Shown here piece by piece: positions 1 through 6,363 of a DNA stretch of 10,197 nucleotides. The stretch is from an uncultured Ruminococcus sp. (GTDB lineage Bacteria > Bacillota > Clostridia > Oscillospirales > Acutalibacteraceae), in the NCBI GenBank assembly GCA_902773045.1, contig CACYDE010000189.1, forward strand, positions 1 to 10,197, written 5' to 3'. Both the position numbers and the translations under genes were made by a program. Position 1 is the stretch's first letter, and the number at the start of each line of letters is the position of its first letter. A model generated the notes under the pieces. It saw only the letters and a program-made list of their open reading frames with translations, had not been told where the DNA came from and made no database searches.

Positions 1-158
1 ACGCCAGTATGCCTTCGTCCTCCGCCTTGCTCTGCACTTACCGGCATCGTCTCCTTTTGTCCGTCTATTTATTTGGATTGCTATAAGGTGACGCGGTCAT
101 CAAGCTTTTCTCTGCAAAATTAAGTGATATGTGAAAGTCTATGTATATTAAATATCAT

Positions 159-172
159 ACAATTTATATTGT
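159..172. repeat. Small palindrome ACAAT-TTAT-ATTGT, possible operator
   Basis: Inverted half-sites ACAAT and ATTGT are separated by 4 bp. A very similar palindrome (TACAATT-T-AATTGTA) lies at 2442-2456, before the PEP mutase gene. Shared half-sites upstream of both the first and second gene of the cluster would fit a dimeric regulator. The local sequence is AT-rich, however, so chance is a real alternative. Confidence 0.25.
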
Positions 173-392
173 TCGAGAAACAGAATGTGCGTTAATTTAC
201 TTCAAAATAATGTGATTTAGCGATCTGTGAAAAAAGCGGAGGAAAAAACCACTCGGTGATAATAAACTTTTCAGGGACGCTGAATGCGAAGAAATCTACA
301 GACGGCGGTGAGAATATTGGCAGGATCAACAATTTTCTGACTGCATAAACAAATAATTTTTATTTTTTCATTGACTGATATGGGAATTGATA

Positions 393-400
393 AAAGGAGG
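393..400 (+). promoter_or_regulatory. Ribosome binding site that fixes a TTG start
   Basis: AAAGGAGG, a near-perfect Shine-Dalgarno, ends 8 bases before TTG at 409. No ATG or GTG lies at a suitable distance; the next in-frame ATG is codon 13, inside the first hydrophobic stretch. A second TTG follows at 412. The strong site therefore supports a TTG start at 409 (or 412). Confidence 0.8.
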
Positions 401-408
401 ATTTTAAT

Positions 409-2439
409 TTGTTGAGGTTGATAGGTTATTCTTTGGGTTGGATCATGAAGCTTTGCTTTGATCTGACTCACAATTATGGAGTGAGTGTAATTCTTTTTAC
501 ATTCTTTACAAAAATAATTCTTTTTTTCGTAAGTATTATTACTCAAAAAAATTCCATAAAAATGGTAAAAATGATGCCCGAAGAAAATGCATTAAAAATA
601 AAGTATATTGATGACAAAGATAAACTTGCCGATGAAAGGCTTGCACTCTATAAAAAATATAAATACAGTCCTTTTGTAAGTCTGATCCCGCTGTTTATTC
701 AAATCCCTCTGGTTCTCGGATTGGTATACATAATTTATCATCCTTTGAATTTTATTCTTGATTTTCCGTCCGATACGATAGATAAACTCAGAGAGTGGCT
801 GTCCTCTTCATTTCCGAACATGAGCATAGAAGAAAATTCTTACCAGCTTGAAATTATCAATCAAATCAAACACGGAACAGCAGCAGTTCCCGATTTTCTT
901 ATGGATTCGGCAGTCAGAATACGCGATCTGAACATGAATTTTGCCGGAATGGATCTCAGCCTCACTCCTTCGTTCAGTGAAAATTATATTCTCCTCCTAA
1001 TACCGCTGCTTTCGGGATTGAGTGCGTGGCTTATGTGTTATATTCAGAACAAGATAAACATTCTGCAAGTCACCCAAGGGAATATGAACAAGCTTCTGAC
1101 AACTCTGTTTATGGTAGCTTTTTCAACCTATTTTGCTTTTCTTGTTCCTGCGGGAGTGGGATTGTACTGGATTTTCGGAAATCTTTTTTCTATTCCTTCA
1201 ATGTATCTTCTGAATATGGTTATTCCACCGAAAAAATATGTGGACTATGATTATCTTTTAAAGATGAATCAGGTGAGGATCGAAAAAGAAAAAGTTTACA
1301 AGATGTACAGCAGCAGGGAAAAAGCAGATTACAAAAAATTCTTTGCGGTCGAAAATATGAAGCTGATGTTTTACTCCGAATCAAACGGGTTTTACAAGTA
1401 TTTTTCCGGAATGATAGACTATATTTGTCAAAATTCCGATCTCGATATTCACTATGTCACGAGTGATCCTAACGACAATATTTTTAATGACAAGAGAAAG
1501 AATATTCATGCTTATTATATATCCTCGGATAAATATCTTATTCCTCTTTTCATGAGGCTTGAATGCGACATGTGCGTTATGACGGTTCCCGATCTGGAAA
1601 AGTATCATATCAAACGTTCCAGAGTCAGAAAAGATATTGAGTATGTCATGGTGTCTCACGGGATCGGAAGCAGCGCATTGACTCTCAGAAAAGGCGCGCT
1701 TGATTGGTATGACACGATTTTTTGTCCGGGAAAGGATTCCGTGTCGGAAATACGTGACGCAGAGGAACTTTATAAAACACCCAAAAAACGGCTTGTAGAA
1801 ACGGGCTATCCGCTTATTGACGAAATGATAGAGAAATACGAGTCGGAAGAGCATAAAAAGAATGAGATACCTAAAATATTGATAGCGCCATCATGGCAGC
1901 CTGACAATATCACTGATCTGTGCATTGAACAGATACTGGACGAGCTGAAAAAGAGAAAGTGTGAAATTATAGTCCGTCCTCATCCTCAGCAGGTTCGCCA
2001 TGAACCTGAAAAGTTTGATGTTCTGAAAGAAAAATATAAAAACATTGATAATGTCGAGATCCAAACGGATTTTTCCTCGAATTCTCCGGTTATGGAATCG
2101 GATCTTCTTATCACAGACTGGTCGGATATCTCATGGGAATTTGCATTCGTTACAAAACGTCCTGTCTTGTTCATTGATACTCCCATGAAGATCATGAACC
2201 CGGAATACGATTTGATAAAGACTAAACCTATAAATATAACGCTTAGGAATGTCATAGGAAAATCTATAGCTCCCGAAAATATCGAAACGTTAAATTCCGT
2301 TGTAGATGAGCTTTTTGAAAATCTTGATGAATACAAGAAAGTAATAACTGAAACTCACCGTGAGCATGTTTTTAATATCGGTAAAAGCAGCAGGCTTTGC
2401 GGTAAGTATATAATCAAATCACTCGAAGGAAAAATCTGA
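409..2439 (+). CDS. YidC-like membrane domain fused to CDP-glycerol glycerophosphotransferase-like domain
   Basis: A 676-residue two-part protein. Residues ~1-275 resemble a YidC/Oxa1 insertase: first helix ~23-44, a charged cytoplasmic hairpin (~46-87) with the KMVKMMPE stretch, helices ~89-115 and ~193-212, and a final hydrophobic block (~229-272) with the GLYWIFGNLFSI signature. Lys35 sits where the groove arginine of YidC is expected. Residues ~310-676 resemble TagB/TagF glycerophosphotransferases: His418-Gly419 in VSHG, RPHP at 523-526, and SDLLITDWSDISWEF (564-578). In the known family these enzymes move glycerol-phosphate from CDP-glycerol onto a lipid-linked acceptor at the inner face of the membrane. 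Here the YidC-like part may act as membrane anchor or as an acceptor-handling module; that is inference. Start is TTG with a strong ribosome binding site. It heads a phosphonate cluster, so the donor could be a CMP-phosphonate rather than CDP-glycerol. No frameshift is visible; the frame is open across the junction. Confidence 0.85.
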   Translation: MLRLIGYSLGWIMKLCFDLTHNYGVSVILFTFFTKIILFFVSIITQKNSIKMVKMMPEENALKIKYIDDKDKLADERLALYKKYKYSPFVSLIPLFIQIPLVLGLVYIIYHPLNFILDFPSDTIDKLREWLSSSFPNMSIEENSYQLEIINQIKHGTAAVPDFLMDSAVRIRDLNMNFAGMDLSLTPSFSENYILLLIPLLSGLSAWLMCYIQNKINILQVTQGNMNKLLTTLFMVAFSTYFAFLVPAGVGLYWIFGNLFSIPSMYLLNMVIPPKKYVDYDYLLKMNQVRIEKEKVYKMYSSREKADYKKFFAVENMKLMFYSESNGFYKYFSGMIDYICQNSDLDIHYVTSDPNDNIFNDKRKNIHAYYISSDKYLIPLFMRLECDMCVMTVPDLEKYHIKRSRVRKDIEYVMVSHGIGSSALTLRKGALDWYDTIFCPGKDSVSEIRDAEELYKTPKKRLVETGYPLIDEMIEKYESEEHKKNEIPKILIAPSWQPDNITDLCIEQILDELKKRKCEIIVRPHPQQVRHEPEKFDVLKEKYKNIDNVEIQTDFSSNSPVMESDLLITDWSDISWEFAFVTKRPVLFIDTPMKIMNPEYDLIKTKPINITLRNVIGKSIAPENIETLNSVVDELFENLDEYKKVITETHREHVFNIGKSSRLCGKYIIKSLEGKI

Positions 2440-2441
2440 TT

Positions 2442-2456
2442 TACAATTTAATTGTA
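2442..2456. repeat. Perfect palindrome TACAATT-T-AATTGTA, possible operator
   Basis: A 7-bp perfect inverted repeat around one central T, starting 3 bases after the stop codon of the upstream gene. It resembles the palindrome at 159-172. It could bind a dimeric regulator controlling the PEP mutase gene, or be chance in AT-rich DNA. Confidence 0.3.
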
Positions 2457-2496
2457 TAGATAAATTTATAAGTAAAAATACTTGTATATTTATCTA
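2457..2496. repeat. Long AT-rich hairpin between the fusion gene and the PEP mutase gene
   Basis: Arms 2457-2474 and 2479-2496 pair over 18 positions with one G-U pair and one mismatch, around an AAAA loop. The stem is almost all A-T and is not followed by a T-run, so it is not a classic intrinsic terminator. It may slow or attenuate transcription, act as a processing or mRNA-stability element between the two genes, or serve as a protein-binding palindrome. Confidence 0.5.
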
Positions 2497-2560
2497 TATT
2501 CAAAATCAGATCGGCACACATCAGGTAATGATGTATTTTAAAATGTGGGGTAGATAAATT

Positions 2561-3856
2561 ATGAAAACGATCTATACTTGCTTCTGTACGGACGTTATCC
2601 ATGAAGGACATTTAAATATCATCAATTTGGCTAAACAGTATGGTGAAGTTATTGTCGGAGTTCTCAGCGACGAAGCAATGGTAAGATACAACCGCTTTCC
2701 CGCCGTTTCGTTCGAAGACCGGGTGAAAATGGTAGAGCAAATAGAGGGGATCTCTAAAGTTGTCATTCAGGATAAAGTGTTCTATGATGATATTATCAGG
2801 ACTCTTCGTCCGGATTACGTTATTCATGGCGATAACTGGAAAGAAGGTCCCATGCGAGCCATCCGAGAAAACGTTAAAGAAGAACTTGCAAAGTATGGCG
2901 GCGAGCTGATCGACGCACCGTATACTTACAACGAAACGGTAAGGCGCATTGATCTGAAAATGAGAGAAAAGCTCGCTATGCCTGAAGTCAGAAGACACCG
3001 CCTGAAAAAAATGATAAAGCTTAGAGGACTTGTAAAAGCTTTGGAAGTCCACAGCGGTCTTACAGGACTGATAGCGGAAAAGACATTCGTCGAACATAAC
3101 GGAGAGTTCGATCAGTTTGACGCTATGTGGATAAGTTCACTGTGTGATTCTACCGCAAAAGGGAAACCCGATATCGAGCTTGTTGATATGACCTCACGTT
3201 TTCGCACGATCGACGACGTAATGGAAGTTACTACAAAGCCTATTATTTTTGACGGGGATACGGGCGGACTGACAGAGCATTTTGTCTATACGGTTCGTTC
3301 GCTTGAGAGAATGGGTGTTTCCGCGGTAATTATCGAGGATAAAAAAGGTCTGAAAAAGAATTCGCTTTTCGGAACCGAAGTTGAACAGACGCAGGATTCC
3401 ATTGAAAACTTTTGCTCAAAGATCAAAGCCGGAAAAAAAGTTCAGCTTACGGAAAGCTTTATGATAATAGCAAGAATCGAAAGCCTGATTTTGGAAAAAG
3501 GGATCGACGACGCATTGGAACGCGCATTTGCTTATGTGGAAGCAGGCGCCGATGGGATAATGATTCACAGCAGAAAAAAAGAACCCGATGAAATTCTTGA
3601 ATTTTGCGACAAATTCCGTGAGAAAAACAAAACCTCTCCGCTTGTCGTTGTTCCCACAACGTTTAATTCGGTGACCGAAAAGGAACTGCACGATCACGGA
3701 GTCAATATTGTTATCTACGCCAATCAGCTCACAAGAAGCGCATTCCCTGCTATGGTCAACACCGCAAAACAGATTCTTATCAATCACCGCGCCAAAGAAG
3801 TTGATGACAGCTTGATGTCGATCAAAGAAATACTTACGCTGATTGACGAGCTTTGA
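2561..3856 (+). CDS. aepX: Phosphoenolpyruvate mutase with N-terminal cytidylyltransferase domain
   Basis: This enzyme isomerises PEP to phosphonopyruvate, forming the C-P bond that starts almost all phosphonate pathways. Residues ~1-130 form a glycerol-3-phosphate cytidylyltransferase-type nucleotidyltransferase domain with HEGH at 14-17 and a conserved HGDNWKEG stretch (89-96). Residues ~145-431 form the isocitrate-lyase-type mutase domain with WISS (190-193), DSTAKGKPD (196-204), DGDTGG (231-236) and the diagnostic EDKxxxKxNS motif (259-268), which separates mutases from related C-C lyases. The length of 431 fits the fused form of the family. The ISSTT-type motif expected near the end of the cytidylyltransferase domain is replaced by YNETVRRI (123-130), so this domain may be inactive or altered. 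The ribosome binding site (GGGG at 2547-2550) is modest. The product should feed the decarboxylase at 7672. Family assignment is firm; the role of the N-terminal domain is uncertain. Confidence 0.96.
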   Translation: MKTIYTCFCTDVIHEGHLNIINLAKQYGEVIVGVLSDEAMVRYNRFPAVSFEDRVKMVEQIEGISKVVIQDKVFYDDIIRTLRPDYVIHGDNWKEGPMRAIRENVKEELAKYGGELIDAPYTYNETVRRIDLKMREKLAMPEVRRHRLKKMIKLRGLVKALEVHSGLTGLIAEKTFVEHNGEFDQFDAMWISSLCDSTAKGKPDIELVDMTSRFRTIDDVMEVTTKPIIFDGDTGGLTEHFVYTVRSLERMGVSAVIIEDKKGLKKNSLFGTEVEQTQDSIENFCSKIKAGKKVQLTESFMIIARIESLILEKGIDDALERAFAYVEAGADGIMIHSRKKEPDEILEFCDKFREKNKTSPLVVVPTTFNSVTEKELHDHGVNIVIYANQLTRSAFPAMVNTAKQILINHRAKEVDDSLMSIKEILTLIDEL

Positions 3857-3857
3857 T

Positions 3858-3864
3858 CCGGAGG
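3858..3864 (+). promoter_or_regulatory. Ribosome binding site that decides the metallophosphoesterase start
   Basis: CCGGAGG lies 5 bases before ATG at 3870. The longer open frame beginning at 3843 would start inside the upstream gene with no such site and would add nine residues before the conserved N-terminal strand (LLILSDIHGN). The ATG at 3870 is therefore chosen. Confidence 0.8.
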
Positions 3865-3869
3865 TTTAC

Positions 3870-4595
3870 ATGCAGCTTCTTATTTTGTCTGATATCCACG
3901 GAAACGTTTCCGCGTTGAATAATGTTCTTGCCGACGCTTTTGAAAGATATGATCCCGACGCAGTGGCTTTGCTGGGTGATCTCATAGATTACGGAATGCG
4001 TTCCAATGAAGTTATAGAGATCATAAAAGATATTAATATCCCGATTTTGTGTAATTTGTGGGGGAATCACGAAAGAGCGATCGTTTTCGGAGATTACTCA
4101 TGCTTTTCGTCGGAACGAGGCGTTTTGTGCGCTCAAAACACTCGAAAGAATCTTTCGGAAAAGTCGTTTGATTATCTTGAAAATATGACCGATACGTGCG
4201 GATATAAGGAGTTCATTTTTGACGGTTCAAGTTTTCTGGCGATTCACGGCAGCTTAAAGTCACCGTATTGGAAAGCTGTTTTTCCTTGCGATGATTTGGA
4301 CGGTTACGAAAAATATGACTATGTTCTTTCCGGTCACAGTCATGTTTCTCATGCTTTTCCTATGTTTTATAAAGCTGATAATGCGCAGTATCGAAACAAA
4401 AAGAGAACTTTTTTTATAAATCCGGGTTCGGTCGGTCAACCCAGAAATCACGATCCGAGGGCGCAGTATGCCCTTCTTGATACGCAGCGAGGGGTATTTC
4501 TCAACAGCGTGAGTTATGATATTAAATTTGAGCAGAGTCTGTTCACGGACGCCGTTGACGCGTTTTACAGCGAAAGGCTTGCTAAAGGAGTTTGA
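3870..4595 (+). CDS. Calcineurin-like metallophosphoesterase (YfcE/MJ0936 type)
   Basis: A 241-residue cytoplasmic protein with the full metal-binding set of the calcineurin-like phosphoesterase family: DIHGN (8-12), GDLIDYG (36-42), GNHE (65-68), HG (126-127) and GHSHV (155-159), followed by NPGSVGQPR (184-192), typical of the YfcE/MJ0936 subgroup. Members hydrolyse phosphodiesters or phosphomonoesters using two metal ions; their natural substrates are mostly unknown. It starts 13 bases after the PEP mutase stop and ends 2 bases before the next start, so it is translated as part of the operon. In this setting it could hydrolyse a nucleotide-activated phosphonate, a phosphonate ester or a pathway side product. 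That is inference from position. No transmembrane segment or signal peptide is visible, and all catalytic residues are present. Confidence 0.88.
   Translation: MQLLILSDIHGNVSALNNVLADAFERYDPDAVALLGDLIDYGMRSNEVIEIIKDINIPILCNLWGNHERAIVFGDYSCFSSERGVLCAQNTRKNLSEKSFDYLENMTDTCGYKEFIFDGSSFLAIHGSLKSPYWKAVFPCDDLDGYEKYDYVLSGHSHVSHAFPMFYKADNAQYRNKKRTFFINPGSVGQPRNHDPRAQYALLDTQRGVFLNSVSYDIKFEQSLFTDAVDAFYSERLAKGV
4584..4590 (+). promoter_or_regulatory. Ribosome binding site for the SDR gene
   Basis: AAAGGAG lies 7 bases before ATG at 4598. The alternative TTG at 4592 is only 1 base from this site, too close for initiation, so the ATG is the better start. The site sits inside the last codons of the upstream gene, which is typical of coupled translation. 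Confidence 0.75.
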
Positions 4596-4597
4596 GT

Positions 4598-5599
4598 ATG
4601 AAAGATCTATATGTTATCAGCGGAGTTTCGGGAATGACGGGAAATGAACTCGCGCGTCAGATTTTAAGCAAAAAAAATGGTGCGGTCGTCGGATTTGATA
4701 ATTTTTTCTGCTCGTCAATTGACACCATTGAAGATCTTTTGACTGATCCCGATTTTTATTTTTTTCAGTACGATATAAATTGTTCCGCACAAATGTCGGA
4801 GATCCAATATCTTGTTAACGAGAAAAAGAAGGATTATGACCGTGTATATTACATCAACTGTGCTGCCGTTGTTCATACGGAATATTTTTACCGAATAAAT
4901 TCCACTTATGACACAAACGTGACGGGCATGAGAACGTTCCTTCAGCAGGCGATAACCGTAGGCGCCGACGCTTATATAAATTGTTCGACTTCGGAAGTTT
5001 ATTCAATGCAGTCATTTGCCGACGGAGGAGTCAGGGAATCCGATTTCCTTTACATGGCTAATGCCGAACACAGTCAGCGGACAAGTTACGCCGCAGGAAA
5101 ACTTTTGACTGAATTTTTTATCAAAGACGCGGTGGACAGCGGTCTAATCAAGGGCTGCTCGATACGCTTTGCCAATGTTTACAGCAAAAACGAACGCTTT
5201 GCAAAGCATATAATCCCTCACATTGTGACAAGTCTTTCCGAAAGCGGACAGGTCGTCCTGCTCGAAAATTCAAGAAAGAACAAACGGACGTTCCTTCACA
5301 ACAATGACAGCTGCAGCGCGGTTTTGAAGCTTCTGGATACTCCGCAGGCTCTTGACGGAACGGTCTACAATGTTGCAACAGATGAGGAAATATCAATTAT
5401 TGATCTTGTATATTTAGTCGGTGAAAAACTGGGGATCGAAAAGCCTGAAATAATTTTCGAGGGCTATCGTGAATCAGACCCTGAAAGGCGCGTCCTATCC
5501 ACGGAAAAAATAAGAACAAGAACGGGGTGGAAACCGGAAATTAATCTTTCGGAAGGAATAGATATGATTCTCCGATTCAGAAAAGGTGAAAAAATATGA
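4598..5599 (+). CDS. NAD(P)-dependent epimerase/dehydratase, extended SDR family
   Basis: A 333-residue protein of the extended short-chain dehydrogenase/reductase family. The N-terminal Rossmann motif is SGVSGMTG (8-15), a variant of the usual GxxGxxG. The acidic residue after the second strand is Asp34 (GFDNF), suggesting NAD preference. The catalytic set is Ser130/Thr131/Ser132, Tyr164 and Lys168 (SYAAGK). The C-terminal part (ERRVLSTEK, TGWKPEINLSEGI) matches the layout of UDP-glucose 4-epimerases and dTDP-glucose 4,6-dehydratases. Such enzymes usually act on nucleotide sugars, so this one may make a sugar for the surface glycan that carries the phosphonate, or act on a nucleotide-linked phosphonate. 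The exact substrate cannot be read from the sequence. Its stop overlaps the next start as ATGA, implying translational coupling with the nucleotidyltransferase. Confidence 0.85.
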   Translation: MKDLYVISGVSGMTGNELARQILSKKNGAVVGFDNFFCSSIDTIEDLLTDPDFYFFQYDINCSAQMSEIQYLVNEKKKDYDRVYYINCAAVVHTEYFYRINSTYDTNVTGMRTFLQQAITVGADAYINCSTSEVYSMQSFADGGVRESDFLYMANAEHSQRTSYAAGKLLTEFFIKDAVDSGLIKGCSIRFANVYSKNERFAKHIIPHIVTSLSESGQVVLLENSRKNKRTFLHNNDSCSAVLKLLDTPQALDGTVYNVATDEEISIIDLVYLVGEKLGIEKPEIIFEGYRESDPERRVLSTEKIRTRTGWKPEINLSEGIDMILRFRKGEKI

Positions 5600-6351
5600 A
5601 AGCATTTATTACTGCCGTTGCAGGAATGGCGACAAGGTTCTCGGAGGATCTTCCGGCGCCTATTCCTAAATGTATCTACAATGAAGGTAAAGCAGCGGAA
5701 ACCTTGCTTTACAGAATTGTTTCTGCCGCTGCCGATTTTGATTTGATCGTAATAGTGACAGGCTTCATGGCAGATGACGTAGTTGATTACGCGGAGAAGA
5801 ATCTCCCGAAAAAGATTCTTGAAAAAATCAAATTTGTAAACAATGAGTCTTATTCCGAGTATGGTTCCGGCTGGAGTCTTTACTTGGGACTTAAAGCTGT
5901 TTTTGACTCCGATCGTGATTATAATGAGATAGTGTTTGCGGAAGGCGATCTTTATTTCAGCGAAGCTGATTTTAAGCTGATAGATTCGGAACGATCAGAC
6001 GTTATCACAGTAAGCACAAAACCTATCGAAGCCAAAAGCGCGGTTGCTCTTTATTTTGACAAGAAAAATATTCCGCACTATATTTTTGACACATCACACG
6101 GTGAGTTGGAAATAAAAGAACCGTTCCTGAGTATTTACAATTCGGCTCAGATATGGAAGTTTCATGACGCAAAAAGACTTCTCGGAATCATTGAAGAGAT
6201 GAGTGAAAGTGATTTTTACGGAACAAATCTTGTGGTCATAAACAAATATTTTCAGGACTCCGCTTTGAGAGGTGAAAGGTTTAAAATAATTATCATGAAG
6301 GAATGGATAAATTGCAACACCGTTTCCGATTTCAGAAAAATTATATTTTAG
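5596..6351 (+). CDS. Nucleotidyltransferase, LicC/PntC-like (predicted phosphonate or sugar-phosphate activation)
   Basis: A 251-residue nucleotidyltransferase of the NTP-transferase fold. The N-terminal AVAGMATRF (7-15) with PIPKC (22-26) is a divergent form of the GxGxRxxP...PK nucleotide-binding loop. A region NNESYSEYGSGWSLY (82-96) and the acidic EGDLYF (116-121), whose aspartate should bind the metal, follow the layout of CTP:phosphocholine (LicC) and CTP:2-aminoethylphosphonate (PntC) cytidylyltransferases as I recall them. The C-terminal EWINCNTVSDF (236-246) resembles the INT-x-DL ending of the fold. The first glycine of the loop appears replaced by Val8/Ala9. Its start overlaps the SDR stop by 4 bases. 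With PEP mutase in the same operon, CTP-dependent activation of a C2 phosphonate is a reasonable proposal; a sugar-1-phosphate or phosphocholine substrate is the alternative. It has no fused transaminase, unlike PntC. Confidence 0.75.
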   Translation: MKAFITAVAGMATRFSEDLPAPIPKCIYNEGKAAETLLYRIVSAAADFDLIVIVTGFMADDVVDYAEKNLPKKILEKIKFVNNESYSEYGSGWSLYLGLKAVFDSDRDYNEIVFAEGDLYFSEADFKLIDSERSDVITVSTKPIEAKSAVALYFDKKNIPHYIFDTSHGELEIKEPFLSIYNSAQIWKFHDAKRLLGIIEEMSESDFYGTNLVVINKYFQDSALRGERFKIIIMKEWINCNTVSDFRKIIF

Positions 6352-6363
6352 AGGAACAATATT

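Larger units (their letters stand above)
1..408. other. Intergenic/leader region before the phosphonate cluster
   Basis: I see no convincing gene in these 408 bases. The first ~60 bases read on the minus strand contain AAAAGGAG just before an ATG (complement of 45-47), but only about 15 codons remain before the window edge and the spacing is short. This could be the start of a divergent gene or the edge of a repeat. A 31-codon frame opens with GTG at 256 and ends at 348, downstream of a GCGGAGG at 236-242, with poor spacing. The rest is AT-rich and includes the ACAAT/ATTGT palindrome at 159-172. No sigma-70 promoter with both hexamers near consensus could be assigned, so the transcription start of the downstream operon is unresolved. 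Confidence 0.5.

Noticed and set aside
1..47. Start of a divergent minus-strand gene (ATG at complement of 45-47)
   Set aside because: Too few codons remain in the window, the ribosome binding site is only 3 bases away, and the other frames are equally open; a repeat edge is as likely.
256..348. Short GTG-started frame (30 codons) after GCGGAGG at 236-242
   Set aside because: The spacing between the ribosome binding site and GTG is ~13 bases, the peptide matches nothing I know, and length alone gives no support. Recorded as a possibility only.
351..365. AAATAA-TTT-TTATTT as a terminator
   Set aside because: A six-bp all A-T stem is too weak, and no gene ends upstream on this strand with confidence.
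371..392. TTGACT (371-376) and TTGATA (387-392) as -35 boxes for the operon
   Set aside because: A -10 box at the right distance would fall on the ribosome binding site or inside the coding sequence, and none resembles TATAAT.
271..546. Minus-strand 91-codon frame with a CKEC motif over the start of the YidC-like gene
   Set aside because: It overlaps the well-supported start and first helix of the fusion gene on the other strand; the Cys pair is the complement of hydrophobic codons, and no supporting promoter was found.
1381..1854. 157-codon minus-strand frame inside the transferase domain
   Set aside because: It is antisense to conserved motifs of the glycerophosphotransferase-like domain and has no family resemblance.
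2612..3097. 161-codon minus-strand frame inside the PEP mutase gene
   Set aside because: It is a shadow of conserved coding sequence on the plus strand.
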